From Lachnospiraceae bacterium UBA3689 (GTDB lineage Bacteria > Bacillota > Clostridia > Lachnospirales > Lachnospiraceae): a stretch of DNA of 64,000 nucleotides. Shown in pieces: positions 24,553 through 33,900 of this stretch. Position numbers and translations under genes: made by a program. A model generated the notes under the pieces. The model had not been told where the DNA came from, searched no databases, and saw nothing but the letters and a program-made list of their open reading frames with translations. Every line of letters begins with the position of its first letter. Positions within the stretch are counted from its first letter, which is position 1. The stretch lies in contig DFIU01000027.1 of NCBI GenBank assembly GCA_002371465.1, positions 1 to 64,000 on the forward strand, in the 5' to 3' direction.

Positions 24553-25824
24553 ATGAGTGCCCTTAAGAAAGTTGTTGAAAAGTATAATGGCATCAGTCTG
24601 ATCGTGAGAATCCTCTGCGGTCTTCTGATCGGAGCCGTCTTAGGTCTGACCGTCCCCAAGGCTGCCTGGATTGCTCTTTTCGGGGACCTGTTCGTCGGTG
24701 CGCTAAAGGCTGTGGCGCCCCTTCTGGTCTTTGTCCTGATCACGGCGGCTCTGTCCCAGCGAACTGCCAAACTTGACCGCCGCTTCGGGTTGGTCCTTAT
24801 CCTCTATATGATGAGTACCTTCCTTGCCGCTTTTGGTTCGGTCTTTGGAAGTTTCCTCTTCCCCCAGAAGCTGGTCCTGGCGGAGGCGGCAGCTGCGGAC
24901 ACGGTTCCCCAGGGAATCGGAGAGGTCCTTCGCAACCTGCTTTTAAAAATGGTGGAAAATCCGGTCAGCGCTCTGGTCAACGCCAACTACATCGGCGTCC
25001 TCTTCTGGGCGATCATCCTGGGTTTTGCTTTTAAGCAGTTCGCGTCCGATTCTTCCCTGTCCTTTTTATCAAATGCTTCGGATGCGGTTTCCCAGGCGGT
25101 CCGGTGGATCATCAACCTGGCACCCTTCGGTATCATGGGACTGGTCTTTAATACGGTTTCGACAAATGGTCTGTCCATTTTCACGACCTATGGCAAACTG
25201 CTGGCTCTTTTGGTCGGCTGCATGCTCTTTACCGCCCTCATCGTCGATCCCCTCATTGCCTGCATTTTCTTAAGAAGAAATCCCTATCCCCTGGTTCTTC
25301 GGTGTTTGCGGGAGTCGGGTATCACCGCTTTCTTCACCAGAAGTTCGGCGGCGAATATTCCGATCAATATGGCACTGTGTGAGCGGCTGGGGTTGGATCA
25401 GGATATGTATTCGGTTTCGATTCCGCTGGGCGCGACCATCAATATGGACGGCGCGGCGATCACCATCACGGTGATGACGCTGGCTGCGGCTCATACAGTC
25501 GGAGTTATGGTTGATTTCCCGACAGCGGTCGTCCTCAGCATCATTGCAACCCTGGCAGCCTGCGGGGCGTCCGGCGTCGCGGGAGGCTCCTTGCTCCTCA
25601 TTCCGATGGCATGTTCCCTCTTTGGGATCAGCAACGATGTTGCCATGCAGGTGGTCGGCGTCGGCTTTATCATCGGCGTCGTGCAGGATTCGGTCGAAAC
25701 CATGCTGAACTCCTCCGGTGATGTTATGTTCGCCGCGACGGCGGAATATCACGAGTGGCTCAAGGTCGGCAAGCCCCTGCCCAGGTTCTTGCAGACCCGG
25801 AAGGAAAAGAAGAAGGCAGCCTGA
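24553..25824 (+). CDS. sstT: Serine/threonine:Na+ symporter
   Basis: A 423-residue dicarboxylate/amino acid:cation symporter (DAACS family). The substrate and Na+ site motifs are clear: TAFFTRSSAANIPINMALCE (serine-rich hairpin), IPLGATINMDGAAITITVMT (the NMDG unwound helix), and GGSLLLIPMACSLFGI. The length and the TRSSAANIP sequence are those of SstT and not GltP. It imports serine and threonine with sodium. AGGAGG lies ~8 nt before the ATG. It is monocistronic. Confidence 0.93.
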   Translation: MSALKKVVEKYNGISLIVRILCGLLIGAVLGLTVPKAAWIALFGDLFVGALKAVAPLLVFVLITAALSQRTAKLDRRFGLVLILYMMSTFLAAFGSVFGSFLFPQKLVLAEAAAADTVPQGIGEVLRNLLLKMVENPVSALVNANYIGVLFWAIILGFAFKQFASDSSLSFLSNASDAVSQAVRWIINLAPFGIMGLVFNTVSTNGLSIFTTYGKLLALLVGCMLFTALIVDPLIACIFLRRNPYPLVLRCLRESGITAFFTRSSAANIPINMALCERLGLDQDMYSVSIPLGATINMDGAAITITVMTLAAAHTVGVMVDFPTAVVLSIIATLAACGASGVAGGSLLLIPMACSLFGISNDVAMQVVGVGFIIGVVQDSVETMLNSSGDVMFAATAEYHEWLKVGKPLPRFLQTRKEKKKAA

Positions 25825-26085
25825 GCTAGGGCGGATGTTCTCTGTCTCCTAGAGAATGAGGGGGACTATATCTGTGAGATTGCTGTTTCGACTTATCCAT
25901 ATATCACCCCCTTGTATGTGTGGGATTTAAAATTTTGGTTTTGGGTTACAGATGATTTATTCAAAACTACCGGTTTGAAAAAAGCTGTTGCGGGTACTGC
26001 TTTAAAAGTAATTGTCCCAGGTACTGGTTTACAGTCAATTGGTTCCAAATGGTTTACAAAGAAATTGTTCTCCGCCGCTTGTTAA
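25825..26085 (+). other. AT-rich open frame without a start, after sstT
   Basis: The frame following the sstT stop stays open for 86 codons, to TAA 26083-26085. From about 25861 the translation looks protein-like, with aromatic-rich DLKFWFWVTDDLFK and Gly/Thr repeats (GTALKVI, then GTGLQSI 9 codons later). There is no ATG; TTG 25912 and GTG 25918 are the only possible starts and have no ribosome site. The base composition is AT-richer than sstT. It may be the end of a lost gene or a small peptide gene; function unknown. Confidence 0.3.
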
Positions 26086-26107
26086 GTTGTACACAATGTA
26101 GTATACT
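26079..26107 (+). promoter_or_regulatory. Promoter of the FMN riboswitch-ribU transcript
   Basis: TTGTTA (26079-26084), 17-nt spacer, TATACT (26102-26107). The riboswitch aptamer begins ~24 nt downstream. Confidence 0.65.
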
Positions 26108-26130
26108 TGATTTTGTCAATCATATACAGG

Positions 26131-26241
26131 TTCTTCGGGGCGGGGCGTAATTCCCCACCGGCGGTAAAGTCCGCGGCCACCATCTGGTGAATGAACCGGT
26201 GAAATTCCGGTACCGACAGTATAGTCTGGATGAAAGAAGAA
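26131..26241 (+). ncRNA. FMN riboswitch (RFN element)
   Basis: The conserved RFN blocks are present in order: TTCTTCGGGGCGGGG, ATTCCCCACCGGCGGTAAAG, CCGGTGAAATTCCGG, CCGACAGTATAGTCTGGATG, and a closing GAAGAAAG that pairs with the first TTCTTC (P1). It binds FMN and controls the downstream ribU gene. A terminator hairpin follows at 26268-26302, so control is by transcription termination. Confidence 0.95.
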
Positions 26242-26267
26242 AGATTCTTATATGCTAAGTACGATTC

Positions 26268-26302
26268 GTCCCGGATCTTTTGATCCGGGGCTTTTTATTT
26301 TT
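26268..26302 (+). terminator. Riboswitch-controlled terminator
   Basis: CCCGGATC (26270-26277) pairs with GATCCGGG (26282-26289) around TTTT, extended by two more pairs, then CTTTTTATTTTT. Between aptamer and ribU start, it is the expression platform: formed when FMN is bound. Confidence 0.9.
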
Positions 26303-26350
26303 AGTAAGAATCTCATCGAAAGAACCTCATCATTTAAGGAGGTCACAGAT

Positions 26351-26971
26351 ATGACTCACACAGCAAGCAACCCCACCAAGATCAGAAAGACCCAGCCGGT
26401 CCGCTGGATCGCCGTAACGGGCGTTCTCTCGGCGATCGCCTACGTTTTGATGCTGATCGACTTTCCGGTTCCCTTCATGCCGGCTTTTATCAAATTCGAT
26501 CTTTCTGATCTGCCGGCTCTGATCGGAGCCTTCGCGATGGGACCCTTATCCGGTATCCTGATCGAGTTCATCAAGAACCTGTTCCATGTATTCGGATCGG
26601 GCAGCTTCGGCGTCGGTGAGATTTCCAACTTTGTCCTGGGGGCGACCTTTGTCGGCGTGGCGGGGGCCATTTACCGCTATAAAAAGTCCAAGAAGGGCGC
26701 GCTGATCGCATCCTTTATCGGGGCAGCGGCGATGGCGCTCATCTCCCTGCCGTCCAACATCTTCGTGGTCTACCCAGTCTACTACAATTTCATGCCCAAG
26801 GATACCATCCTGGCTGCCTATCAGGCAATTGTGCCGGGAATGAAGAGCGTGGAGCAGAGCATTCTCTTCTTCAACGTTCCCTTTACCTTCGTCAAGGGAC
26901 TGGCGGATGTGCTGATCACCTTCCTGATCTATCACCACATTTCCCCCATCCTGCACGGACACCAAGGCTAA
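26351..26971 (+). CDS. ribU: Riboflavin ECF transporter S component
   Basis: A 206-residue membrane protein that binds riboflavin and, with the shared EcfAA'T module, imports it. TGVLSAIAYVLMLIDFPVPF is the substrate-binding first helix region typical of RibU. FDLSDLPALIGAFAMGP and EFIKNLFHVFGS are the following conserved loops. The open frame begins at 26252, inside the terminator, but AAGGAGG before the ATG at 26351 decides the start. The FMN riboswitch in the leader confirms the substrate. The EcfAA'T genes are not in this window. Confidence 0.95.
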   Translation: MTHTASNPTKIRKTQPVRWIAVTGVLSAIAYVLMLIDFPVPFMPAFIKFDLSDLPALIGAFAMGPLSGILIEFIKNLFHVFGSGSFGVGEISNFVLGATFVGVAGAIYRYKKSKKGALIASFIGAAAMALISLPSNIFVVYPVYYNFMPKDTILAAYQAIVPGMKSVEQSILFFNVPFTFVKGLADVLITFLIYHHISPILHGHQG

Positions 26972-27023
26972 CGGATTCCCCCTATCCTCCCCGAAACAAT
27001 ATCATTTAAGGTGAATTTGTGAT

Positions 27024-27057
27024 AAAATGCTGACGTAAACAGGCGCCAGCATTTTTT
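27024..27057 (+). terminator. Intrinsic terminator after ribU
   Basis: AAAATGCTG (27024-27032) pairs with CAGCATTTT (27047-27055) over a 14-nt loop, followed by more T (to 27057). It lies just before the mscL ribosome site. Confidence 0.75.
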
Positions 27058-27080
27058 GCTGAAAATGAGGAGGAAAAGCT

Positions 27081-27581
27081 ATGGCAGATAAGAAACAGGC
27101 AGTGGAACATGCCAAGGGATTCTTTGGCGAGTTCAAGACATTCATCATGAGAGGCAATGTAATTGATATGGCTGTCGGCGTTGTGATCGGAGGTGCTTTC
27201 GGCGGAATCGTCACATCCCTGGTCAACGATATCATCATGCCTCTGATCGGAGCGGTAACCGGAGGCCTTGATTTCAGTAACTGGTTCGTAGCCCTTGACG
27301 GCAGCCACTACAAGTCCTTAAAGGCTGCTCAGGATGCCGGAGCGGCGACCTTGAATTACGGGAATTTTATTTCCCTGGTCATCAACTTCATTATCATTGC
27401 TTTCTGTATTTTCCTGGTCATCAAGGGAATCAACAAGCTGAGCGATCTGAAAAAGACGGAAGAAGAGGAAGCTCCGACCACCAAGATATGCCCCTTCTGC
27501 AAGAGTGAGATCCCGATCGACGCGACTCGCTGCCCCAACTGTACATCCGAAATTCCGGCAGAAATCCCGGTATCCGATTAA
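27081..27581 (+). CDS. mscL: Large-conductance mechanosensitive channel with C-terminal zinc ribbon
   Basis: A 166-residue channel subunit that opens under membrane tension and protects against hypo-osmotic shock. The N-terminal part is classic Msc[25 protein letters not shown] (S1/TM1 pore helix), [15 protein letters not shown], and TM2 around [16 protein letters not shown]. The cytoplasmic tail is extended by a zinc ribbon with two CxxC pairs (CPFCKSEIP and CPNCTSEIP, about residues 137-158). AGGAGGAAAAGC precedes the ATG. Nine nt later a sigma-like gene starts. Confidence 0.95.
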   Translation: MADKKQAVEHAKGFFGEFKTFIMRGNVIDMAVGVVIGGAFGGIVTSLVNDIIMPLIGAVTGGLDFSNWFVALDGSHYKSLKAAQDAGAATLNYGNFISLVINFIIIAFCIFLVIKGINKLSDLKKTEEEEAPTTKICPFCKSEIPIDATRCPNCTSEIPAEIPVSD

Positions 27582-27590
27582 AGGAGCCAT

Positions 27591-28034
27591 ATGACTGAAG
27601 CACAGAAACAGGGCTTGATTGAGGAATTCATGCCTGATGTGGAAGGCATCGTCCGGGACCTGGACAATGGACTCATTCCCTTCGAGGACCTGATGCAGGA
27701 AGGCTACGTCGGTCTTGTCGAAGGGGTAAATGGAATCCGTGAGGATGCGGGCGATTGGGCAGGAGCCAGCGTGGACGAGCAGGTCCACGAGGCAATCCGG
27801 ACCGCGGTTCAGCGCGCCATCGATGAAGCGATCGAAATGATGCGGAAGGACGACCGCCTGATCGCCCAGGTTGAACTTTTAAGTAAGAGTATCGACCGGC
27901 TGACCGAAGAGCTGGGGACTAAGCCGGATATCGATGAAATTGCCAATGACATGGGAATCTCCCAGAACAAGGTGATGGATATCATGAAGCTTGCCGGGGA
28001 AGATACCGGTGAAGAGGATCACGATCATAGATAA
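27591..28034 (+). CDS. Sigma-70-like protein lacking region 4
   Basis: A 147-residue protein related to the sigma-70 core. Residues ~25-50 (LIPFEDLMQEGYVGLVEGV) match region 2.1. The -10 recognition segment (2.3-2.4) is short and poorly conserved (VHEAIRTAVQRAIDEAIE). Residues ~92-135 (LSKSIDRLTEELGTKPDIDEIANDMGISQNKVMDIMKLA) match region 3. The protein then ends in an acidic, His-rich tail, so the -35-binding region 4 is absent. It may be a modulator of RNA polymerase or a degenerate sigma. It is co-directional with mscL. Confidence 0.75.
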   Translation: MTEAQKQGLIEEFMPDVEGIVRDLDNGLIPFEDLMQEGYVGLVEGVNGIREDAGDWAGASVDEQVHEAIRTAVQRAIDEAIEMMRKDDRLIAQVELLSKSIDRLTEELGTKPDIDEIANDMGISQNKVMDIMKLAGEDTGEEDHDHR

Positions 28035-28052
28035 GAGACGCTGCGGGCATTC

Positions 28053-28628
28053 ATGGAAGAAAAGAAAGATGTAGAGCGGGCGCTGGCTGCAAGCATCAAG
28101 GCTCTTGCGGTCAGGATGCCGTTTGAAAAGATCACAATTAAAAAGATTACGGATGGAGCGGGGGTCATCCGGGTCACGTTCTACAATCATTTTCAGGATA
28201 AGTACGATCTTTTGGAATGGATTATCAGGACGGAGATCCTGGAACCGGTCCGGATTCTTTTGACCAATGGGATGTACCGGGAGGCGCTGATCCTCATATT
28301 CAGCAACCTTAAGAAGGATCAGACCTTCTACACCCACGTCGCCGGCATTGAGGGGCAGAATTCCTTCCGGGAAATTGCCAAGCACAGTATCTACTCCCTG
28401 CTCTACGAACTGTTCGCGGATGCGGCGGGGGAGGAGAAGCCCAAGTACCAGTGGATGGCGCCCGAGTATCTGGCGGAATATTATTCGGAATCCATGACCT
28501 TTGTGGTCGTCTACTGGATCGAACATGGCATGCCGGTTCCGCCCGAGGACATGGCGACCCTCTATGAGTACATCGGCAACCGGTCCATGAACGACATCCT
28601 CCGGGAACTTTCGGAGGGACGGAAATGA
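28053..28628 (+). CDS. TetR/AcrR-family transcriptional regulator
   Basis: A 191-residue regulator. The N-terminal helix-turn-helix is in MPFEKITIKKITDGAGVIRVTFYNHFQDKYDLLEWII (about 22-58), the typical TetR pattern. The C-terminal part resembles the TetR_C_7/DhaS-like ligand domain. The ribosome site is weak. It has its own terminator, and an RND/heptad-lipoprotein operon follows, which it probably controls. Confidence 0.88.
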   Translation: MEEKKDVERALAASIKALAVRMPFEKITIKKITDGAGVIRVTFYNHFQDKYDLLEWIIRTEILEPVRILLTNGMYREALILIFSNLKKDQTFYTHVAGIEGQNSFREIAKHSIYSLLYELFADAAGEEKPKYQWMAPEYLAEYYSESMTFVVVYWIEHGMPVPPEDMATLYEYIGNRSMNDILRELSEGRK

Positions 28629-28707
28629 TCGGCTACAATGTCAAAGGCGGTGTCTGATTACGTATACAATTCAGAATATTTGTCGAAATGCGTTCAACAT
28701 GCCCTAG

Positions 28708-28741
28708 GGGATGGATATGGTTGTATCCATCTCTTTTTTTT
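28708..28741 (+). terminator. Intrinsic terminator after the TetR gene
   Basis: GATGGATA (28710-28717) pairs with TATCCATC (28724-28731), 6-nt loop, then TCTTTTTTTT. Confidence 0.9.
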
Positions 28742-28827
28742 ATACTTCTTGTACAGATTGAAGCGGTCTTTCCATCAAAACGGCTCAATCGAACAAGAAC
28801 CAAATGAAAAAATAAGAGGGAAAACGA

Positions 28828-30987
28828 ATGAGGAATTTCGGCAAAGCAGTTGTGAAATCAAGATTTTTCATCCTGGCAGCTGCCATCATCCTTTTGTTCC
28901 CGGCGGCTCTGGGGTATCTGAAGACGCGTATCAATTACGATATGCTGACCTACCTTCCCAAGAACATCGAGACCATGAAGGGGCAGGATATTCTGACCGA
29001 TGACTTCGGCACCGGTGCCGTCTCCATGGTGGTCGTCGAAGGCATGCAGAATAAGGATATCAAAAAGCTGACCGACCGGATCGAGGAGGTCGACCACGTC
29101 AACCATGTCCTTTGGTACGGCTCCATCGCGGATCTGAACATGCCGGAGGAGATGCTGCCGGATAAGGTGAGAAATTCTCTGATGAAGGGGGGCAATTCCC
29201 TCATCATGGTCACCTTCGATACGTCGACCTCGGCGGATGAGACCATGGAGGCGATTCAGAAGATTCGCTCCGTGACGAAGAATCAGTGTTTTATCTCTGG
29301 TATGTCCGCAGTAGTGACAGATACCAAGGAGCTCTCTGAAAAGGAGGAGCCTGTCTATGTGCTGCTGGCAGTTGTTCTTGCGTCAGCAGTGCTGGCGATT
29401 ACGATGGATACCTTTCTGGCTCCGCTGCTCTTCCTGGTGTCGATCGGTATGGCGATCCTCTACAACATGGGGACCAACCTTTTCCTGGGGGAGATTTCCT
29501 ACGTCACGAAAGCTCTGGCGGCGATTTTGCAGCTGGGCGTGACCATGGACTACTCCATTTTCCTCTGGCACAGCTTTCAGGAAAATATGCGCCGTTTCCC
29601 GGAGGATAAAAAGCGGGCGATGGCAAACGCAATCAACGCGACCCTCCAGTCAGTCGTAGGCTCTTCGGTCACAACCATAGCGGGTTTTGCGGCTCTGTGC
29701 TTCATGAGCTTTTCTCTGGGGCTTGATATCGGTCTGGTCATGATGAAGGGCGTTGCCTTTGGCGTCATTTCCTGCGTCACCATCCTGCCGTCCCTGATCC
29801 TGACCTTCGACAACGCGATTGAGAAGACCCATCACAAACCGCTGATACCGAAGTTCGCCAAACTGCCGGGTTTTGTGCAAAAGCACTACATTCCCCTTTT
29901 GGTCCTCTTCGGAATCATCTGGATTCCGGCGGTCTTTGGATATTTTCGAACCGATACCTACTATGACCTGACCAAGACCCTGCCGGACCACCTGCCCTCC
30001 ATCGTCGCCAATCAGAAGCTGTCCGATGACTTCCATGTCAACAACACCCTGATGCTCCTGGTTGATAAGGACACGACCGCGAAAAAGATCGGGCAGATGT
30101 GCCAGGAGATGGAGGACATCAAAGGCGTCAAGCAGGTCATCGGGATAGATTCCATGCTGGGCGGGGCGATCCCCAGGGAAATGCTGCCGGACAAGGTCCT
30201 TGACCAGCTGGAGACCGACCGCTACGAGCTGATCGTCGTCGGCAGCGAGTATAAGACCGCTTCTGCAGCGGTCAACAGGCAGATCAATGAGCTAAACCGG
30301 ATTTTGGACCGCTACGATCAGGGCGGGATGCTGATCGGAGAAGCTCCTTGTACCAAGGATCTGATCACTATCTCCAACCACGATTTTAACGTCGTCAACT
30401 GGGTGTCCATCGCGATCATCGCGGTCATCGTGGCCCTGGTCTTTAAGTCGCTGTCCCTGCCGTTTCTGCTGGTCTTTGTCATTGAGTTCGCGATCTTCAT
30501 CAATATGTCGATCCCCTACTACATGCATACGACTCTGCCCTTTATTGCGTCAATCGTCATCGGAACCGTTCAGCTGGGGTCCACCGTCGACTACGCGATT
30601 TTGATGACCTCCCGCTATCAGACGGAGCGAAGCGGCGGCAAGTCAAGGAGGGAGGCTGTCCAAATCGCGCATACGACCTCGATCCAGTCGATCATCGTCA
30701 GCGCCCTGACCTTCTTTGCGTCGACCTTCGGAGTCGGCATTTACAGCGACATTTCCATGATTTCCTCGCTCTGTATGCTGATGGCGCGGGGCGCGCTCAT
30801 TTCCATGGTTGTCGTTATTACGATCCTGCCGGCTGTGCTGCTGGCATTTGACCGGGTCATTGTCAATACAAGTATCGGATTCATTCCAAGAAAATCGAAA
30901 TTCGGAAGAAAGAAGGAGAAAAAACATGAAGAGAACGGGAATTACGAAGTATCTCACGCTGTCTCTGGCAGCTATCATGACCATTAA
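28828..30987 (+). CDS. RND superfamily (MMPL/YdfJ-like) membrane protein
   Basis: A 719-residue, 12-helix protein with the two-fold RND repeat. Each half has an extracytoplasmic domain after the first helix (about residues 33-170 and 380-540). The conserved intramembrane motifs are GVTMDYSIFLWHSF (first half) and GSTVDYAILMTSRY (second half), whose aspartates carry protons. It is the size of the small Gram-positive MMPL proteins. Family members export lipids, glycolipids or other hydrophobic compounds. Its last 62 nt overlap the next gene, encoding a heptad-repeat lipoprotein that probably works with it. Confidence 0.92.
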   Translation: MRNFGKAVVKSRFFILAAAIILLFPAALGYLKTRINYDMLTYLPKNIETMKGQDILTDDFGTGAVSMVVVEGMQNKDIKKLTDRIEEVDHVNHVLWYGSIADLNMPEEMLPDKVRNSLMKGGNSLIMVTFDTSTSADETMEAIQKIRSVTKNQCFISGMSAVVTDTKELSEKEEPVYVLLAVVLASAVLAITMDTFLAPLLFLVSIGMAILYNMGTNLFLGEISYVTKALAAILQLGVTMDYSIFLWHSFQENMRRFPEDKKRAMANAINATLQSVVGSSVTTIAGFAALCFMSFSLGLDIGLVMMKGVAFGVISCVTILPSLILTFDNAIEKTHHKPLIPKFAKLPGFVQKHYIPLLVLFGIIWIPAVFGYFRTDTYYDLTKTLPDHLPSIVANQKLSDDFHVNNTLMLLVDKDTTAKKIGQMCQEMEDIKGVKQVIGIDSMLGGAIPREMLPDKVLDQLETDRYELIVVGSEYKTASAAVNRQINELNRILDRYDQGGMLIGEAPCTKDLITISNHDFNVVNWVSIAIIAVIVALVFKSLSLPFLLVFVIEFAIFINMSIPYYMHTTLPFIASIVIGTVQLGSTVDYAILMTSRYQTERSGGKSRREAVQIAHTTSIQSIIVSALTFFASTFGVGIYSDISMISSLCMLMARGALISMVVVITILPAVLLAFDRVIVNTSIGFIPRKSKFGRKKEKKHEENGNYEVSHAVSGSYHDH

Positions 30988-33900
30988 CCTGGCGGCATGC
31001 GGAACAGGGGAGAAGACGGCTAAGGTAAAGGCGCAGTCGGGCGCCCAGGCGGAGGATATTGAGCACGCCATCAGCCAGGTGATCGGCAACGGTCAGAGCG
31101 GGGCGGCGGATAAGGAGGAGACGGTCTACGTCTTTACGGACGCCAAGGGCAACACCAAGCACATCACGGTCTCCAACTGGCTCAAGAACCAGGGCGGGGA
31201 TTCGACCCTGACCGATTCGACGGACCTGACCGATATTGAAAATGTGCAGGGGGATGAGACCTTCACGGCGGACGGCAAGAAGCTGACCTGGCAGGCGGAC
31301 GGCAAGGATATCTACTACCAGGGCAAGACGGAGAAAAAGCCGCCGGTCGAGGAGCGGATCACCTACTATCTGGATGGAAAGGAAGTTTCTCCTAAGGATC
31401 TGGCTGGCGCGACCGGCCATGTCAAGATCCACATCGACTACACCAATACCGAAAAATATCAGGACGTCTACGTTCCCTTTACCGCGGTGACCGGCATCGC
31501 CCTGGCAAATGACCACGTCCGCAACGTCAAGGTCGATCACGGTTCAGTCGTCTCCGAAGGGAAAAATACGGTCGTCGTCGGCATGGCATTTCCGGGACTT
31601 CAGGATTCCCTCCAGTCCGTCAAGGCGGATACTGATCATATGCTGGATTCCGTCTCCGCCAAGGACAAGGTCAGGGAACGCGTCCACGACCTCAATGTTC
31701 CGGACTCCGTCGAAGTGGAGCTGGACGCGGAAGATTTTCAGTTAAGTACGGCTCTGACCATGGTCTTTGCCAACCTTCTGACCGACCAGGATACCGGCAT
31801 TGATTCCAAGGAAGCGGACCGGGACCACGAGGACGCTCTCGATGAGATGGACAAGAAGGTCAAGGAATTAAAGGACGACGGCAACAAACTCGCCGACGGC
31901 GGTAAGAAGCTGTCGGACGGCTTAAAGGAAGCCGACGGCAAGATGCCGGATTTAAAGGCGGGGACGACCAAGCTAAAGGACGGCGTCAAGGCATATACGG
32001 ATGGGGTGTCTCAGCTTGATGGCGGGGCGTCAAAACTTGCGGACGGCACATCAAAACTGACCAAGGCTAACCCCACCCTGACCAAGGGGGCGGCGGCTCT
32101 AAAAGATGGAGCGAAGCAACTCAATGACGGCGCTCAGCAGTTATCAGATGGGATCAGTAAATCGACCAAGGACCAGCCCGGCTTAAAGGATGGCATCAAA
32201 GCCTATACCGACGGCGTCGCGACCTTAAACCAGGGTCTGCAGCAAATGAAGGCTGGGGCGGACGGAGATAAACAACATCCGGGTCTGGTCAAGGGGACCG
32301 GAGCCTTAAAGGACGGTATCTCCCAATATACGGCAGGAGTTGGCAAGGCGGCAGACGGAGTGGGCCAGCTCAATGATGCAAAGAAGGGGCTGCCGGCTTT
32401 GCAGGCAGGCGCCCGGCAGCTTGACGACGGAATCGCCCTCTTTACCACAAGTCTCAATCCTCTCCTTGACGGACTTGGCGTCATGAATGGAGACGTGAAG
32501 GGGCAGCCTGGAATCCCAGATCTGCAAAAGGGCGTGACAGACCTTACTAATGGGGCGAGCCAACTGGCAGCTGGGGTTGAGAAAAACGCCGACGCCCTGA
32601 ATCAGGGATCCGCTGTCTTAGCGGACGGGGCTTTAAAGCTCAGCGAGGGGACAGACAGCCTCCTTGATAATACCCAGGCTCTGACCGGCAGCTTAAAGGA
32701 TTCTTCCCAATCGGTCGCTGCCCTCGTCCAGGGAGCCAAGAGCGTCTCGGATGGGGTGGATGCGGCCGCCTCTTCCATGGGAACCTTAAAGGGATCTTTG
32801 GAACAGATGGCAGAGAATGCCAAACCGGTAGAAGACCATGTGGCGGAGACCGCAAGCGCGGCTGCCTCCCAGGCGGCTGCCGGTACAGATATTTCCGACC
32901 AGGTAAAAGCTGCCCTTTCCCAGGCAGGCATTTCCCAGGATGCGATCGATAAAGTCGACTATGATTCCATCAATCAGGCGGCAGAAAGCAAGGCTATGAG
33001 CGCGGCTCAAAGCGCAGCCGGTCAGGTTGCTCAAAGCGCGGAAGTTTCGATCCAGACCGCAAACGCCGAGCTGACCGGAGTGGGGACGGCAGCCCAAAAG
33101 GCGAGCGATGGCATCGCCCAGCAGAGCGGTAACATGCAAGCCTTAAAAGGCGGAGCCGCCCAGGTTGCAGCCGGGACCCAGCAGATGCAGCAGTCTTTAG
33201 GGAATTCCGCAAGTCAGATCACCGGCAGTCTTGCCACATTAAAAGCGGCAAGGGGCCAGTTGAATACAGGTGCTAAGCAGGTGAGCGAAGGTGCCAAGCA
33301 GCTGACCGGCAGTGTCGATCAGCTTAAGGGCGGCGCGGCAAACCTTAAGGCAGGTTCGGACCAGCTGCAGGCAGGATTTACGAAGCTGAAAAACAGCGTG
33401 GGCCAAGCAGCTGGCAAGGTTGAGGATATAAGAGCAGCCGAACAGAAGCTAAAGGGCGGTGCGGATCAGGTGAAGGCTGGATCCGAAAAGGCTGTTTCCG
33501 GAGCCAAGGCGATAAAAGACGGTATGGATCAGCTGACAGCCAGGAACAAGGACCTCAATACCGGTGCAGCTACCCTGGCAGCAAGTGCCAAAAGCCTGAC
33601 AGAGGGAATTGATGCGGCAGCGGATGGCTCGAAGAAGCTGAACGGAAATTCGTTCGCTTTACTTGCCGGAGCCGATAAGCTGGCGGACGGAGCCGGAAAA
33701 CTTGCCCAGGGAACGGCAACTGCCAAGGATGGTGCCGTTCAACTGGCGGATGGGCTTACGACCTATACGAACGGAGTCTCCCAGGTTGATCAGGGTGCCC
33801 AGCAGTTATATAATGGAAGTGCTAAACTTGCGGCAAATTCTCCGGCGTTAAATGACGGAGCTGATCAGTTGAGCGACGGTGCCCAGCAGCTGGCGGACGG

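Noticed and set aside
28638..29003. Open frame of 121 codons before the RND gene
   Set aside because: It has no ribosome site, spans the TetR terminator and overlaps the start of the RND gene in another frame; the translation does not look like a protein.
30881..33139. Long minus-strand open frames opposite the heptad-repeat gene
   Set aside because: They arise from the repetitive, GC-biased codons of the plus-strand gene and have no ribosome sites or recognisable domains.
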